Of a stretch of 64,000 nt of DNA, positions 53,865-63,483 are shown in pieces; the stretch's first letter is position 1; each line of letters starts with the position of its first letter. The stretch comes from Psychrobacter sp. Choline-02u-9 (GTDB lineage: Bacteria > Pseudomonadota > Gammaproteobacteria > Pseudomonadales > Moraxellaceae). The position numbers and the translations under genes are program-made. The stretch is taken from contig NZ_PJBF01000045.1 of the NCBI RefSeq assembly GCF_002836505.1, positions 1 to 64,000 of the forward strand, in the 5' to 3' direction. The notes beneath the pieces are model-generated. The model worked only from the letters and a program-made list of their open reading frames with translations, ran no database searches and was not told the origin of the DNA.

Positions 53865-54707
53865 ATGACTGACCAACTCAAGCGCGCTATCAGCGCTGCG
53901 AAAACCGCACAAGCCAATGATGGACAAGCTGAAGCTACCCGTATAGCGAGCAGTAGTGCAGGTGATCAAACCTTCGATATGAGTGAGTCTTCTTATAAGA
54001 CCAGTCACACCGCTATCCGTAAGGCGCGCCGCTTTGCTATGCAAGGTCTATATGAGTGGCTCGTCACCGACCGCCGCTTTGATGTAGATGGCAAGCTTGG
54101 CTGGAAAGCCAATGCTCCACATGATATTGCTGCCCGTACGCGTGCAACCAATGCTATGCATACCGTCCATATCGGTTATTATCATGAAATGATGCGCGAC
54201 ATCCCAGAGCAAATTGAAGCACTCGATGCGATTATCAGTCAGCATCTCGATCGTGAGGTTGATAAGCTAGATACGGTTGAGCACGCTATTTTGTTGATTG
54301 GCGCGTATGAGCTGCAAAACCGTGTAGAGATTCCTTATAAAGTCGTGCTTGATGAAGCGATGAAGCTAAACAATCACTTTGGGGCGACTGATGCTCATAA
54401 ATTGATCAATGCGGTACTGGATAAAATGGCTGGTGAGCTGCGCGCTTTAGAGGTACAAGCAGATACCAATGCCAATCTACGTACGTCACAAAAAGCGGCG
54501 GCTAAACAGCCTGAAGTAAGTTCAGCCGATAATATCGAAACTGCTGCTGAAACAGAAAGCGCTATCGTCGATGAGCCGACTGCATCAAACAAGCCGCGTA
54601 TCAGTGCTAACAAAGCCAACGTTAAACGCAGTAGTGCCAGTAAAGCCAGTGCAAATATCAGTGACTTTAAGGCGAGTAAGAAAAACGCTAACGATACTAA
54701 AGATTAA
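53865..54707 (+). CDS. nusB: Transcription antitermination factor NusB, extended
   Basis: NusB with NusE (S10) binds boxA for rRNA antitermination. The NusB core spans about residues 50-200 ([69 protein letters not shown]). The protein is 280 residues against about 140-160 usually. It has a 48-residue leader and a 75-residue Ala/Ser/Asn/Lys-rich tail of low complexity. No good ribosome binding site is seen before the ATG at 53865. It is followed by thiL and pgpA in one unit. Confidence 0.92.
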   Translation: MTDQLKRAISAAKTAQANDGQAEATRIASSSAGDQTFDMSESSYKTSHTAIRKARRFAMQGLYEWLVTDRRFDVDGKLGWKANAPHDIAARTRATNAMHTVHIGYYHEMMRDIPEQIEALDAIISQHLDREVDKLDTVEHAILLIGAYELQNRVEIPYKVVLDEAMKLNNHFGATDAHKLINAVLDKMAGELRALEVQADTNANLRTSQKAAAKQPEVSSADNIETAAETESAIVDEPTASNKPRISANKANVKRSSASKASANISDFKASKKNANDTKD

Positions 54708-54721
54708 GACTAAGACTAGCC

Positions 54722-55753
54722 ATGAACGAGTTTGAGCTGATTGAGCGTATATTCTCACAGATGCAGGCCACGCATGCGCCATTAACTGGTATCGAAAAAG
54801 GTATCGGTGACGACGCGGCTGTGATGGCATTGCCAGCAGGATCACGCTTGGTTAGCTGTATTGATACACTGGTTCAAGGTCGTCACTTTCATGCTGACTG
54901 GCAAAGAGTCGACGAATTAGCATTTGCGATTGGCTATAAAGCCGTGGCCGTTAATGTCTCAGACATCGCTGCTATGGGTGCGACGCCGCATAGCATTATG
55001 CTAGCGCTGGCATTACCTGAACGTTTGGCAAAACACGAATGGCTTACTGAATTTGCCAAAGGGCTGTTTCATGCTTGCCAGCTGTTTGGCGTGACGCTGA
55101 TAGGTGGTGATACGACGCGCAGTGAGCGTTTAGTGCTTAGCATCAGCGCGCAAGGGTTGCTCGCTGCAGATACACCAGCCATTTATCGATCAGGTGCGCA
55201 AGTTGGTGACAAAGTTTATGTTTCAGGCACACTTGGTGATGCTGCTTTCGCCTTGCAACATCCTGACAGCGCACAAGGTATCGAGTTGGCACATCGTCTA
55301 CATATGCCAACGCCGCGTATTGCACTAGGTGCAGCATTGGCAAAGATCGGTGCCACAGCGATGATAGATATCTCTGACGGTCTTTATCAAGATCTTGGGC
55401 ATATCTGTCAGCAAAGCTCTGTAGGCATGCGCATCCATTTAGACAAGCTACCGAGTAGCGAGTTACTAGCCACGGTAGAGTTATCTGAGCGTTTGTTATG
55501 TCAACTAACGGGCGGCGATGACTACGAATTAGCGTTTACCTTACCTGCACATATCAAACCGCCTACTGGCAACACACCTGTCACTTGTATCGGCGAGGTA
55601 ATTGCACTAGCAGATCCGATAGCGATAGATACCAAGTCTCCTGATAACTCACGTCTTGAACTGTTTTATAAAAATCAGCCAGTGACGCCAACTCAGCCCG
55701 CACCGTTTTTAACGTGGCCTAATCTTACTGGTTACCAACACTTTACAGGCTAA
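54722..55753 (+). CDS. thiL: Thiamine-monophosphate kinase
   Basis: ThiL phosphorylates thiamine monophosphate to the active diphosphate. The 343-residue protein has ELIERIF, GIGDDAAVM (metal and ATP site), VNVSDIAAMGATP, GLYHACQ-like GLFHACQLFGVTLIGGDTTR and ISDGLYQDLGHIC. It starts 14 bp after nusB and ends 3 bp before pgpA, a typical nusB-thiL-pgpA operon. Confidence 0.95.
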   Translation: MNEFELIERIFSQMQATHAPLTGIEKGIGDDAAVMALPAGSRLVSCIDTLVQGRHFHADWQRVDELAFAIGYKAVAVNVSDIAAMGATPHSIMLALALPERLAKHEWLTEFAKGLFHACQLFGVTLIGGDTTRSERLVLSISAQGLLAADTPAIYRSGAQVGDKVYVSGTLGDAAFALQHPDSAQGIELAHRLHMPTPRIALGAALAKIGATAMIDISDGLYQDLGHICQQSSVGMRIHLDKLPSSELLATVELSERLLCQLTGGDDYELAFTLPAHIKPPTGNTPVTCIGEVIALADPIAIDTKSPDNSRLELFYKNQPVTPTQPAPFLTWPNLTGYQHFTG

Positions 55754-55756
55754 TCC

Positions 55757-56338
55757 ATGACTGATCACGACTTATCTAAGCCTGACATCCGTAAAGCAAA
55801 TGACTGCCCACCCTTACCAGTCGGTGCTAGCGTGCTTGACCGTGTGGTTTATTGGCTTGGGCTAGGTTTAGGTAGTGGTCTGCCGCGCCGTGCACCTGGC
55901 ACTTGGGGTACTGTTGGTGGGTTAATCATTGCCATACCATTGTTGAGTTTGGGCTTTGTACCTTTTCTCATTTTGACAATTCTATCTTGTATTTTGGGCG
56001 TTTGGATTTGCGGACGTACTGCTGAGTTGATGCAAGGTCATGATGATCCGCATATCGTTTGGGATGAGTGGGCAGGTATTTGGATTACCCTACTACCCTT
56101 GTCTTATATGGGGATTGCTGACGATAACTTCTGGCAAAATGTGTCTCAAGAGCTTTCTATTTTCGCCATTGTTTTCGCTTTTATCTTATTTCGATTTTTT
56201 GATATCGTTAAGCCGCCACCGATTGGATGGGCTGATAAAAGGGTTGCTGGTGGGTTAGGCATTATGCTTGATGACATCATCGCCGGTATCATGGCAGCAG
56301 TAGTATGGGTAGCGGTTATGTTTGGTGTGCTGTTATAA
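55757..56338 (+). CDS. pgpA: Phosphatidylglycerophosphatase A
   Basis: PgpA removes the phosphate from phosphatidylglycerophosphate at the inner membrane. The 193-residue protein has LGLGSGLPRRAPGTWGTVGG, DPHIVWDEWAGIWITLLP and FRFFDIVKPPPIGWADKRVA, the family signatures, with several membrane segments. It is last in the nusB-thiL-pgpA unit. A 15-bp inverted repeat spans its stop codon. Confidence 0.95.
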   Translation: MTDHDLSKPDIRKANDCPPLPVGASVLDRVVYWLGLGLGSGLPRRAPGTWGTVGGLIIAIPLLSLGFVPFLILTILSCILGVWICGRTAELMQGHDDPHIVWDEWAGIWITLLPLSYMGIADDNFWQNVSQELSIFAIVFAFILFRFFDIVKPPPIGWADKRVAGGLGIMLDDIIAGIMAAVVWVAVMFGVLL

Positions 56339-56353
56339 GCTACCCATACTACT
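56299..56353 (+). terminator. Inverted repeat across the pgpA stop codon
   Basis: AGTAGTATGGGTAGC (56299-56313) and its perfect complement (56339-56353) flank 25 bases that include the pgpA stop. There is no T-run. It is likely an mRNA 3'-end structure or a weak terminator that reuses coding sequence. Confidence 0.45.
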
Positions 56354-56503
56354 ACGATACTGAATTGGCTATTCTATAATCGCTTATCCTAGCAACGTTA
56401 TCAATTTGAACGCTACTCTCCTGCATCGACAATTGATCTATTGTTAGCAGGTTGCATTACAAAGCCTGCACATCACAGTGTTTTTCTAACTGAACATTTG
56501 CGC

Positions 56504-56509
56504 TATAAT
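56504..56509 (+). promoter_or_regulatory. Candidate glmU promoter -10
   Basis: TATAAT lies 35 bp before the glmU ATG. The -35 region is T-rich (TTTTTC) and poor, so this is a moderate candidate. Confidence 0.4.
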
Positions 56510-56544
56510 CCAATATTATATTTTGTTACATTTGCGAGCCTATT

Positions 56545-57921
56545 ATGACATCTCCTCTTTCTGTAATTATTTTAGCTGCCGGTAAAGGCACACGTATGCA
56601 ATCGGCAAAGCCAAAGGTATTGCAGACATTGGCTGGGAAGTCTTTATTAGGCCATGTACTAGATACGTGCCATCAGCTCACTGTTGATGAAACCATCATT
56701 GTTCATGGCTTTGGTGGCGATCAAGTAAAGTCAGAAATTACCAATCAATATACACAAGCATCAATTACTTGGGTTGCTCAAACTGAGCAATTGGGAACTG
56801 GCCATGCGGTCAAGGTGACACTGTCTGATTTACCCAAGTCAGGACAAAGTCTCATTCTTTACGGTGATGTGCCATTGGTCAGCTGTGAGACGCTAACGGC
56901 ATTAAAAACTGCCAATACTAATGGTATGTCGATGCTGACGTTGACTGTCGATAATCCATTTGGATTGGGTCGTATTAAACGCGACCAAGCAGGTAATATT
57001 GAAGCCATCGTTGAACAAAAAGATGCCGATGCTGAAGAGCAAAGTATTAAAGAAATTAACAGCGGTATCTACTGCGTCGATAATGCATTACTGCACAAAT
57101 ATTTGCCTGAGCTCTCTAACGATAATGCACAGCAAGAATATTATCTGACGGATATCGTCAAAATGGCAGTTGCCGATGGTATTACTATCGCAGCGATTGA
57201 GCCTGAGCATACGTTTGAGATTGAAGGAGTTAATAATCGTCAACAGCTTGCTAGTCTAGAACGCACTTGGCAACGTAAGCTAGTTGCTGACTTACAAGAA
57301 GCTGGCGTACAGTTTGCCGACCCTACTCGTGTCGATATCCGTGGTACGTTAAGCGCTGGTCAAGATGTATTTATTGACGTTAATGTGGTGTTTGAAGGTG
57401 ACTGTACCTTGGGTGACAACGTCTATATCGAAGCGGGCTGTGTCATCAAAAATGCCAAGATTGGTAATGCCTGCTACATCAAACCGTATTGCGTGATCGA
57501 TCGTGCCGATATTGGTGCTGGTGTTGATATCGGGCCTTTTGCGCATTTGCGTCCTGATACCGTACTATCTGATAACAGCAAAGTTGGTAACTTTGTCGAA
57601 ATTAAGAAATCGACTATTGGTCAAGGCAGTAAAGTAAATCACTTAAGCTACGTCGGTGATGCAACAGTCGGTACAGGCGTGAATATCGGTGCTGGTGTTA
57701 TTACCTGTAATTATGATGGTGCCAATAAATCACAAACTATCATCCAAGATAATGCCTTTATCGGTTCCAATGCTAGCTTGGTTGCGCCTGTGACGATTGG
57801 TAATACTGCGACTGTGGCGGCAGGTTCTGTGGTTACCAAAGATGTTGATAACAATGCTTTGGCCTTTGGCCGTGCGCGTCAGGTGCAAAAAAATGATTTT
57901 CAGCGTCCGACGAAGAAGTAG
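56545..57921 (+). CDS. glmU: Bifunctional GlcN-1-P acetyltransferase / GlcNAc-1-P uridyltransferase
   Basis: GlmU makes UDP-GlcNAc for cell wall and lipopolysaccharide. The N-terminal uridyltransferase has [25 protein letters not shown] and YGDVPLV. The C-terminal left-handed beta helix (from about residue 250) has [33 protein letters not shown] and [14 protein letters not shown]. The 458 residues are normal length. It lies upstream of glmS in the same direction, so two successive steps of the pathway are side by side, separated by a hairpin at 57970-58000. Confidence 0.97.
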   Translation: MTSPLSVIILAAGKGTRMQSAKPKVLQTLAGKSLLGHVLDTCHQLTVDETIIVHGFGGDQVKSEITNQYTQASITWVAQTEQLGTGHAVKVTLSDLPKSGQSLILYGDVPLVSCETLTALKTANTNGMSMLTLTVDNPFGLGRIKRDQAGNIEAIVEQKDADAEEQSIKEINSGIYCVDNALLHKYLPELSNDNAQQEYYLTDIVKMAVADGITIAAIEPEHTFEIEGVNNRQQLASLERTWQRKLVADLQEAGVQFADPTRVDIRGTLSAGQDVFIDVNVVFEGDCTLGDNVYIEAGCVIKNAKIGNACYIKPYCVIDRADIGAGVDIGPFAHLRPDTVLSDNSKVGNFVEIKKSTIGQGSKVNHLSYVGDATVGTGVNIGAGVITCNYDGANKSQTIIQDNAFIGSNASLVAPVTIGNTATVAAGSVVTKDVDNNALAFGRARQVQKNDFQRPTKK

Positions 57922-57969
57922 CCAGCTCGTTGCTAGTGTGATCAATGACCATCACTCTTGAGCAACCCT

Positions 57970-58000
57970 AAGCAGTACTTCAATCTTTGTGGTACTGCTT
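57970..58000 (+). terminator. Hairpin between glmU and glmS
   Basis: AAGCAGTAC and GTACTGCTT pair perfectly around 13 nt, followed by a weakly T-rich TATCGTATTT. It is probably a partial terminator. Confidence 0.5.
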
Positions 58001-58117
58001 TATCGTATTTATAAACTGATATGCCAATTGATGATCAGAGTAATGGATCAGTCGCTAGTCTTTTTATTTTATACCCCACTATATTGAACTACTAAAATTT
58101 GAATCTAAGGAATAGCC

Positions 58118-59962
58118 ATGTGTGGAATTGTAGGCGCCGTTGCTGAGCGAAATATCGCTAATATCTTACTTGAAGGCCTAAAGCGTTTAGAATATCGCGG
58201 CTATGACTCAGCTGGTCTGACGGTTATTCGTGATGGTGAACTACACCGTGAGCGCCAAGTGGGTAAAGTACAGGCACTGGTTAATGCCGTTGCTATCAAT
58301 CCAGAGTTTTTTGATGGTCATATCGGTATTGCTCATACACGCTGGGCAACTCATGGTGAGCCGGCACAGCGTAATGCGCACCCACACGTATCAGGCAAGA
58401 TTGCGGTCGTTCATAACGGCATCGTCGAAAACTACGCTGAACTAAAAGAAGAGCTAATAGCCAAAGGCTACGTGTTTACTTCACAGACAGATACTGAAGT
58501 TGTGGCGCATCTAATCCATGATATCTACAAAAAGACACCTGACTTGTTAGAAGCAGTACGCACCATTATCCCGTTACTGCACGGTGCTTTTGCATTGGGT
58601 ATCGTCCATGTAGATTGCCCTGATGAGCTCATTACTGTACGTCTAGGCTCACCTTTAGTGATTGGTGTTGGTATCGGTGAGAATTTTATCGCATCAGATC
58701 AGTTGGCGTTGCTGCCAGTGACTAACCGCTTTATGTATCTAGAAGAAGGCGATATCGCCAAATTAACTCGCAATAGCATTCAAGTTTATGCAGATGGTGT
58801 TGAAGTCCAACGTCAAATACATGAAATTGATGCAACCCAGCACAATGCCGATAAAGGCGAGTTCAAACATTATATGCTCAAAGAAATTTACGAGCAGCCA
58901 GATGCCGTCGCTCGTACGATCGAGATGGCTTTGGACAATGGTGAAACGACTAAACTACGCGACGATTTTTTACAGCGTCATGAGACACTGTTGTCAGGTA
59001 TTCGTCATGTACAAGTGATTGCTTGTGGTACCAGTTATCATGCCGGTATGGTCGCAAAATACTGGTTTGAGAACCTTATTCGTATACCTTGCTCGGTCGA
59101 GGTTGCCAGCGAATTCCGCTATCGCAATCCTGTCGTCGTCGATAATACTTTGGTCATCTGTATTTCTCAATCTGGTGAAACGGCTGACACCTTATCAGCA
59201 TTACGTGATATCCAGAAGCAAACACCAGCAGGCTTAGTCAGCTTGGCATTATGTAATGTACCGACGTCATCGTTGGTACGCGAAACAGATATCTTCTTGC
59301 CAACGTTAGCAGGACCTGAGATTGGCGTTGCCTCTACCAAAGCATTTACCACTCAGCTTGTGGCTTTGATATTGTTGATATTAAAAGTTGGTGTCACGCA
59401 GAAGCGTATGACTGACGAACACTTAAATACGTTATTAAGTGAGTTGCATCAATTACCAGGACAACTCTACGCCAGCTTAAACCTTGATGCTCCTATCAAG
59501 ACCATGAGTGAAAGCTTTGAAGATAAGAAAAGCTGTCTATTTTTAGGTCGCGGACTACAGTTCCCGATTGCGCTAGAAGGCGCGTTAAAGCTAAAAGAAA
59601 TTTCTTACATTCATGCCGAAGGTTATGCGGCAGGCGAGCTCAAACACGGTCCATTAGCATTGGTCGATAAAGATATGCCAATTGTGGTATTAGCACCTAA
59701 AGACAGTATGTTTGATAAATTAAAAGCCAACATGCAAGAAGTGCATGCGCGTCATGGCGAGCTATTTGTGTTCGCTAGCGAAGCCAGTCAAATGGTCGCT
59801 GAAGATAGACTGCACTTAGTATATGTACCTGATGTTTGCGAGACGCTTGCCCCTATCGTCTACAGCGTACCTGTGCAGCTGTTGTCATACCATGTAGCAG
59901 TAATGCGTGGCACAGACGTCGACCAGCCACGCAATTTGGCAAAATCAGTCACGGTAGAATAA
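58118..59962 (+). CDS. glmS: Glutamine-fructose-6-phosphate aminotransferase (isomerizing)
   Basis: GlmS makes glucosamine-6-phosphate from fructose-6-phosphate and glutamine. Cys2 of MCGIVGAVAERNI is the glutaminase nucleophile. RLEYRGYDSAG, HTRWATHG, NAHPHVS and HNGIVENY follow. The two SIS domains have ACGTSYHAGMVAKYWFE, ISQSGETADTL and EGYAAGELKHGPLAL. The 614 residues are typical. AAGGAA lies before the ATG. The leader shows no glmS ribozyme. Confidence 0.97.
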   Translation: MCGIVGAVAERNIANILLEGLKRLEYRGYDSAGLTVIRDGELHRERQVGKVQALVNAVAINPEFFDGHIGIAHTRWATHGEPAQRNAHPHVSGKIAVVHNGIVENYAELKEELIAKGYVFTSQTDTEVVAHLIHDIYKKTPDLLEAVRTIIPLLHGAFALGIVHVDCPDELITVRLGSPLVIGVGIGENFIASDQLALLPVTNRFMYLEEGDIAKLTRNSIQVYADGVEVQRQIHEIDATQHNADKGEFKHYMLKEIYEQPDAVARTIEMALDNGETTKLRDDFLQRHETLLSGIRHVQVIACGTSYHAGMVAKYWFENLIRIPCSVEVASEFRYRNPVVVDNTLVICISQSGETADTLSALRDIQKQTPAGLVSLALCNVPTSSLVRETDIFLPTLAGPEIGVASTKAFTTQLVALILLILKVGVTQKRMTDEHLNTLLSELHQLPGQLYASLNLDAPIKTMSESFEDKKSCLFLGRGLQFPIALEGALKLKEISYIHAEGYAAGELKHGPLALVDKDMPIVVLAPKDSMFDKLKANMQEVHARHGELFVFASEASQMVAEDRLHLVYVPDVCETLAPIVYSVPVQLLSYHVAVMRGTDVDQPRNLAKSVTVE

Positions 59963-60003
59963 GAAAAACTACTCTACGACAGCTCTGAAAAGACAAATAT
60001 TTA

Positions 60004-60039
60004 CCCTTGCTATTGTAAACTCAGTAGCAGGGTTTTTTT
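60004..60039 (+). terminator. Terminator after glmS
   Basis: CCCTTGCTA pairs with TAGCAGGG (one bulge) and runs into seven T. Confidence 0.8.
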
Positions 60040-60170
60040 ATAGTTTTAAAACAACCTACTAGCAGTTTAAAAAAGTAGTAATAATTGCCTGAGCAAAAAT
60101 TAAATAAAGATACTTATATCCAGCTCCAAATAATCCTCATATTTTAAAAACTGGTGAAAAGCAGAATTTC

Positions 60171-60219
60171 GATACAAAAAAATAGTGACACTCTATCTAT
60201 TAATTAGAGTATCACTATT
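60171..60219 (-). terminator. Terminator after the alcohol dehydrogenase pseudogene
   Basis: AATAGTGACACTCTA (60181-60195) and TAGAGTATCACTATT (60205-60219) pair with one mismatch, and on the minus strand a run of T follows. The terminator is intact although the gene is not. The rest of 59963-60263 shows no gene. Confidence 0.7.
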
Positions 60220-60263
60220 ATTGTGCTTATTTGGTGGCTTGTTTTAGTTGCCTGTAACGACGT

Positions 60264-61370
60264 TTAGTCTCTCTCTAGCACCACTCTATAGCGAGCATTG
60301 CCACTCTCTAATCGCTCAAACGCTTCATTAATCTCAGACATTTTGTATGTTTCAGTGACGGGCTGAATATTATGGCGCGCAGCAAAATCTAGCATTTTAC
60401 GTAGCGTCGCTGGTGAGCCAACTGGCGAGCCTGATAGACTGTTTTGAGCCATAATCATTGGTGCAGCCGATATCTCTAGTGGTGCTTCTAGCAGTCCAAC
60501 AAAATGCAGCTTACCTTTTGGTCTTAGCGTTTTGATCACGACATCCCAGTTCATATCAACGTTCACTGTTGAGATGATTAAATCAAAAGAACCTGCGGCT
60601 TTTTCAATTTCGCTATCATCTCTTGAGTTTAGTGAATGGTGAGCGCCCATCTCTTTTGCTTCTTCCATTTTTGATTCACTGGTAAATGCCGTCACTTCAC
60701 AGCCCCACGCATTGGCAAACTGCAATGCCAAATGACCCAAGCCACCAATACCAATTACAGCCACTCTAGAAGTTGGTTTGATGTCGTACTGCATAAGTGG
60801 GTTAAACACTGTGATACCGCCACATAGCAGTGGTCCTACCGCGTTAAAATCAAGCCCTTCAGGTATCTTGATGACGCTAGTATCTTTTGCGCGTACTTTA
60901 TCTGCAAAGCCGCCGTGGTTACCGATAATTGTACCTTCTTGCTCAGGGCATAGGTTGTGGTCTCCATCGATGCATAGATCACAAATGTTACAGTACCCTT
61001 TATGCCAACTAAGTCCCACTTTGTCGCCCAACTCTAAATGCTTGACGTGCTTGCCTTTATTGAGGACTTTACCTGCAACCTCATGCCCACCGACAAACGG
61101 ATATTAAGTCATACCCCATTCATTTTGCCACATTGATAAATCACTATGGCAGATACCGCAGCTATGTATTGTCAGTTCAATATAATTTCGATACAAGGAA
61201 ACCGAGTGCAAGTTATACATTAGTATGCTTAGCGAGGATGACGCTGTAGCGGATTTATATAGACTTGACTATACTTCGATTTCTACTTCGTGATCGCCTA
61301 GAGCACCTGGATCATATTCATAAGGCTCAAATTTGCCACCTTTCTCTTTTGCTGCATATGCATTAATCAT
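60264..61370 (-). pseudogene. Zinc alcohol dehydrogenase (CAD/YahK-like), disrupted
   Basis: The original start is the ATG at 61370 (AAGGAA upstream), giving MINAYAAKEKGGKFEPYEYD and on to VEIEV. A 103-bp transposon-like insert then interrupts. Behind it the frame resumes with HSCGICHSDLSMWQNEWGMT, then a TAA where Gln is expected, then [13 protein letters not shown]. The rest (about 255 codons from 61031) is intact: a zinc knot [15 protein letters not shown], cofactor site [13 protein letters not shown], and a normal end. It was an NAD(P)-dependent alcohol or aldehyde reductase. Two independent lesions make it a pseudogene, though a short C-terminal product could be made. Confidence 0.9.
61169..61271. 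mobile_element. 103-bp TA-flanked miniature inverted-repeat element
   Basis: The ends TTGTCAGTTCAATATAATTT and, on the other strand, TAGTCAAGTCTATATAAATC match at 16 of 22 positions counted inward. TA dinucleotides flank the element at 61167-61168 and 61272-61273. Removing it with one TA restores the dehydrogenase frame exactly (VEIEV-HSCGIC). TA duplication and size fit a Tc1/mariner (IS630-type) MITE. It has no coding capacity. Confidence 0.8.
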
Positions 61371-61650
61371 AGTTATTCCTTATTTTCTAGTTTTTTTAGA
61401 GATTAATTTATAGTGATTGGTTTATCGCTCTAGCAGCTATCAATCTATTAGTAAAATTAAAATAGTGCTATAAGAGGTAAACAATTTCTTCAATAAATTT
61501 GATTGGACAGACTATAGCAAAGACTGACCCAACTAATCCATTCAACTTACCAGTTTTAGACTAACGTCATACAAAGAGTCATACTTAGTAGGCAATCACT
61601 CATCAAAAACACTGCTTGTTATCAGCAACATTGTTTTGCTAATTGTTTGA

Positions 61651-62586
61651 TTACTTATATAGTGCACGCCTTCCTCGATAACCTGTCAGTTTTGGCGTCT
61701 TCATTACCTGCAATAAAAGACAGACTATCATGAGTGACATGCCTAGCCAGCCGATAGGAGAGAATATTTCACCGATTATAATGATAGCCAATATAGTGGC
61801 CACGATAGGTTCTAGTAACGTGATAAGCGTCGCTTTGCTCGCCTCAATCACTCTCAACGCTTGACCAAAAAGTAAATAACCAAAGAACATCGGCGCAATT
61901 GCCAGATATAGGGCAACGCTTATATGTTTTGCATCCAAAAACAGGTTTCCCCCTGTTAATAATAATGATGGCAACAATAAGATCGCCGACAGACCAAACA
62001 TACTGGCCATCGCTGATTTCGAGTTTACCCCGTTCTCTATCATTTGACGTGCTGTCCATGAGTATGTGGCATAGGTCAATCCTGCAACTAACCCTAACAA
62101 CACGCCTAGTATTCGATTATTTGCTTGTGCGCTTATATCCAAATATTGGGTTTTCCCTAAAGTAAGAAAAATAACGCCAACCACACCAAATATAAAACTT
62201 ACCATCCATCGACTAGTGACTCTTTTATTGCTAATTAGACGCTCCATGATAACAGTGAAAAATGGTGCGCTAGCAATTGAGATCACTGTACCAATAGCGA
62301 CACCTGCCAATCTCATGGAGGAATAAAAAGCCAAAGGATAGATAGCAACGCATAGACTACCGATGAATAAGAGACTGGGTTTAGAAAGTAGTTTCTGTCT
62401 ATCGCTTAATAAATTATTCTTAGCATTCAATACTAGCAATACACCGCCTATCCCCATCGAAAACGCACCAACGGCTAATGGACTAACGTCAGGTATAAAA
62501 GCAGAGGCTGTACCTGTCGTTCCCCAAAGAACACTGGCAGCTATCACACATAAAATAGCACTTAGACTAGATTTATTCTGCAGCAT
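61651..62586 (-). CDS. EamA/DMT-family transporter
   Basis: The 311-residue protein from the ATG at 62586 (GAGG upstream) has about ten membrane segments in two EamA repeats: AILCVIAASVLWGTTGTASA in the first, GLVAGLTYATYSWTARQMIE in the second, ending LITLLEPIVATILAIIIIGE. Such proteins usually export amino acids or metabolites. A longer frame from 62619 is unlikely. It lies 89 bp after the AraC regulator gene in the same direction, so the regulator may control it. Confidence 0.88.
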   Translation of the reverse strand: MLQNKSSLSAILCVIAASVLWGTTGTASAFIPDVSPLAVGAFSMGIGGVLLVLNAKNNLLSDRQKLLSKPSLLFIGSLCVAIYPLAFYSSMRLAGVAIGTVISIASAPFFTVIMERLISNKRVTSRWMVSFIFGVVGVIFLTLGKTQYLDISAQANNRILGVLLGLVAGLTYATYSWTARQMIENGVNSKSAMASMFGLSAILLLPSLLLTGGNLFLDAKHISVALYLAIAPMFFGYLLFGQALRVIEASKATLITLLEPIVATILAIIIIGEIFSPIGWLGMSLMIVCLLLQVMKTPKLTGYRGRRALYK

Positions 62587-62675
62587 AGTAGCTACCTCTA
62601 ACGTTATAATGAATAACATTATTATAGAGGGTTATAGACTACTATTTGTGCAGATTAGACGGTTTGCATGTCTGG

Positions 62676-63386
62676 TTAGACGTGTTTTAATTTGGAAGGG
62701 GCAATGCCAAAATATTTAGAAAAGCGGCGGCTAAAAGCACTAACATCCGTATAACCAACCAGTTCGGCTATGATAGCGATAGGTGAATCCGTATGTAGTA
62801 ACAAAGCTTGCGCCTTTTGCATTCTGATCTTTGTGATGTACTCAGTAACGGTTTGGCTTGTTTGCGATTTGAAGTTCTTTTTGAACTGTGTGGCACTGAG
62901 ACAAGAGATATCCGCCAACACTTCGACAGAAAGGTTTTTAGCAAAATTGTGATGAATATATGCGACGACTTCTCTAATTCGAGCGTCATATTGCACAAAT
63001 AGATTTTGTTGTTCTAGAAGCTTATAAAAGGTATCAAACATTAATCTCTCTACTTCAGGATTGATTTGATACCTTAACTGACTTTCTGAAAACTCCAAAA
63101 AAGCCAACAATGGAGAACTTATAGAAAAAACAATTTGTGATGCATGAAGCACATTTTCTGGCAACAGATCTGTATCCACAACGATAAACTTTGCATTCTC
63201 TTCAGCGCTAAAGTAGTGCTTTTCATTTGCCTTAACGACAACACATTCGCTTGGGATAACTTTTCCAGTATAGCTCCCAACTTCGATATTGATTGCCCCT
63301 CGCAAAGGCAAAACAATCTGATGAAAGTCATGAGAATGTCCTCTAGTCTGACGAGTGTATGACCTAATCGAGAGCGTGTTAATCAT
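62676..63386 (-). CDS. AraC-family transcriptional regulator
   Basis: The 236-residue regulator has an N-terminal cupin-like sensor (FHQIVLPLRGAINIEVGSYT) and a C-terminal AraC/XylS double helix-turn-helix: NLSVEVLADISCLSATQFKK, VTEYITKIRMQKAQALLLHT and VGYTDVSAFSRRFSKYFGIA. The ligand is unknown. The EamA exporter gene follows in the same direction, and this arrangement is common for exporter control. Confidence 0.9.
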   Translation of the reverse strand: MINTLSIRSYTRQTRGHSHDFHQIVLPLRGAINIEVGSYTGKVIPSECVVVKANEKHYFSAEENAKFIVVDTDLLPENVLHASQIVFSISSPLLAFLEFSESQLRYQINPEVERLMFDTFYKLLEQQNLFVQYDARIREVVAYIHHNFAKNLSVEVLADISCLSATQFKKNFKSQTSQTVTEYITKIRMQKAQALLLHTDSPIAIIAELVGYTDVSAFSRRFSKYFGIAPSKLKHV

Positions 63387-63483
63387 TCAGCATTTTCCAC
63401 ATTGCTACTATTGTGTCGTGTCTTGGCTCACTATTTGGTTAGCTATTTGGCTCTCTATGAGAAGTGACTATGAGAAGTAACTA

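Noticed and set aside
58000-58117. glmS ribozyme or riboswitch in the glmS leader
   Set aside because: The leader is short after the glmU hairpin and I see none of the ribozyme core; that control is typical of Gram-positive bacteria.
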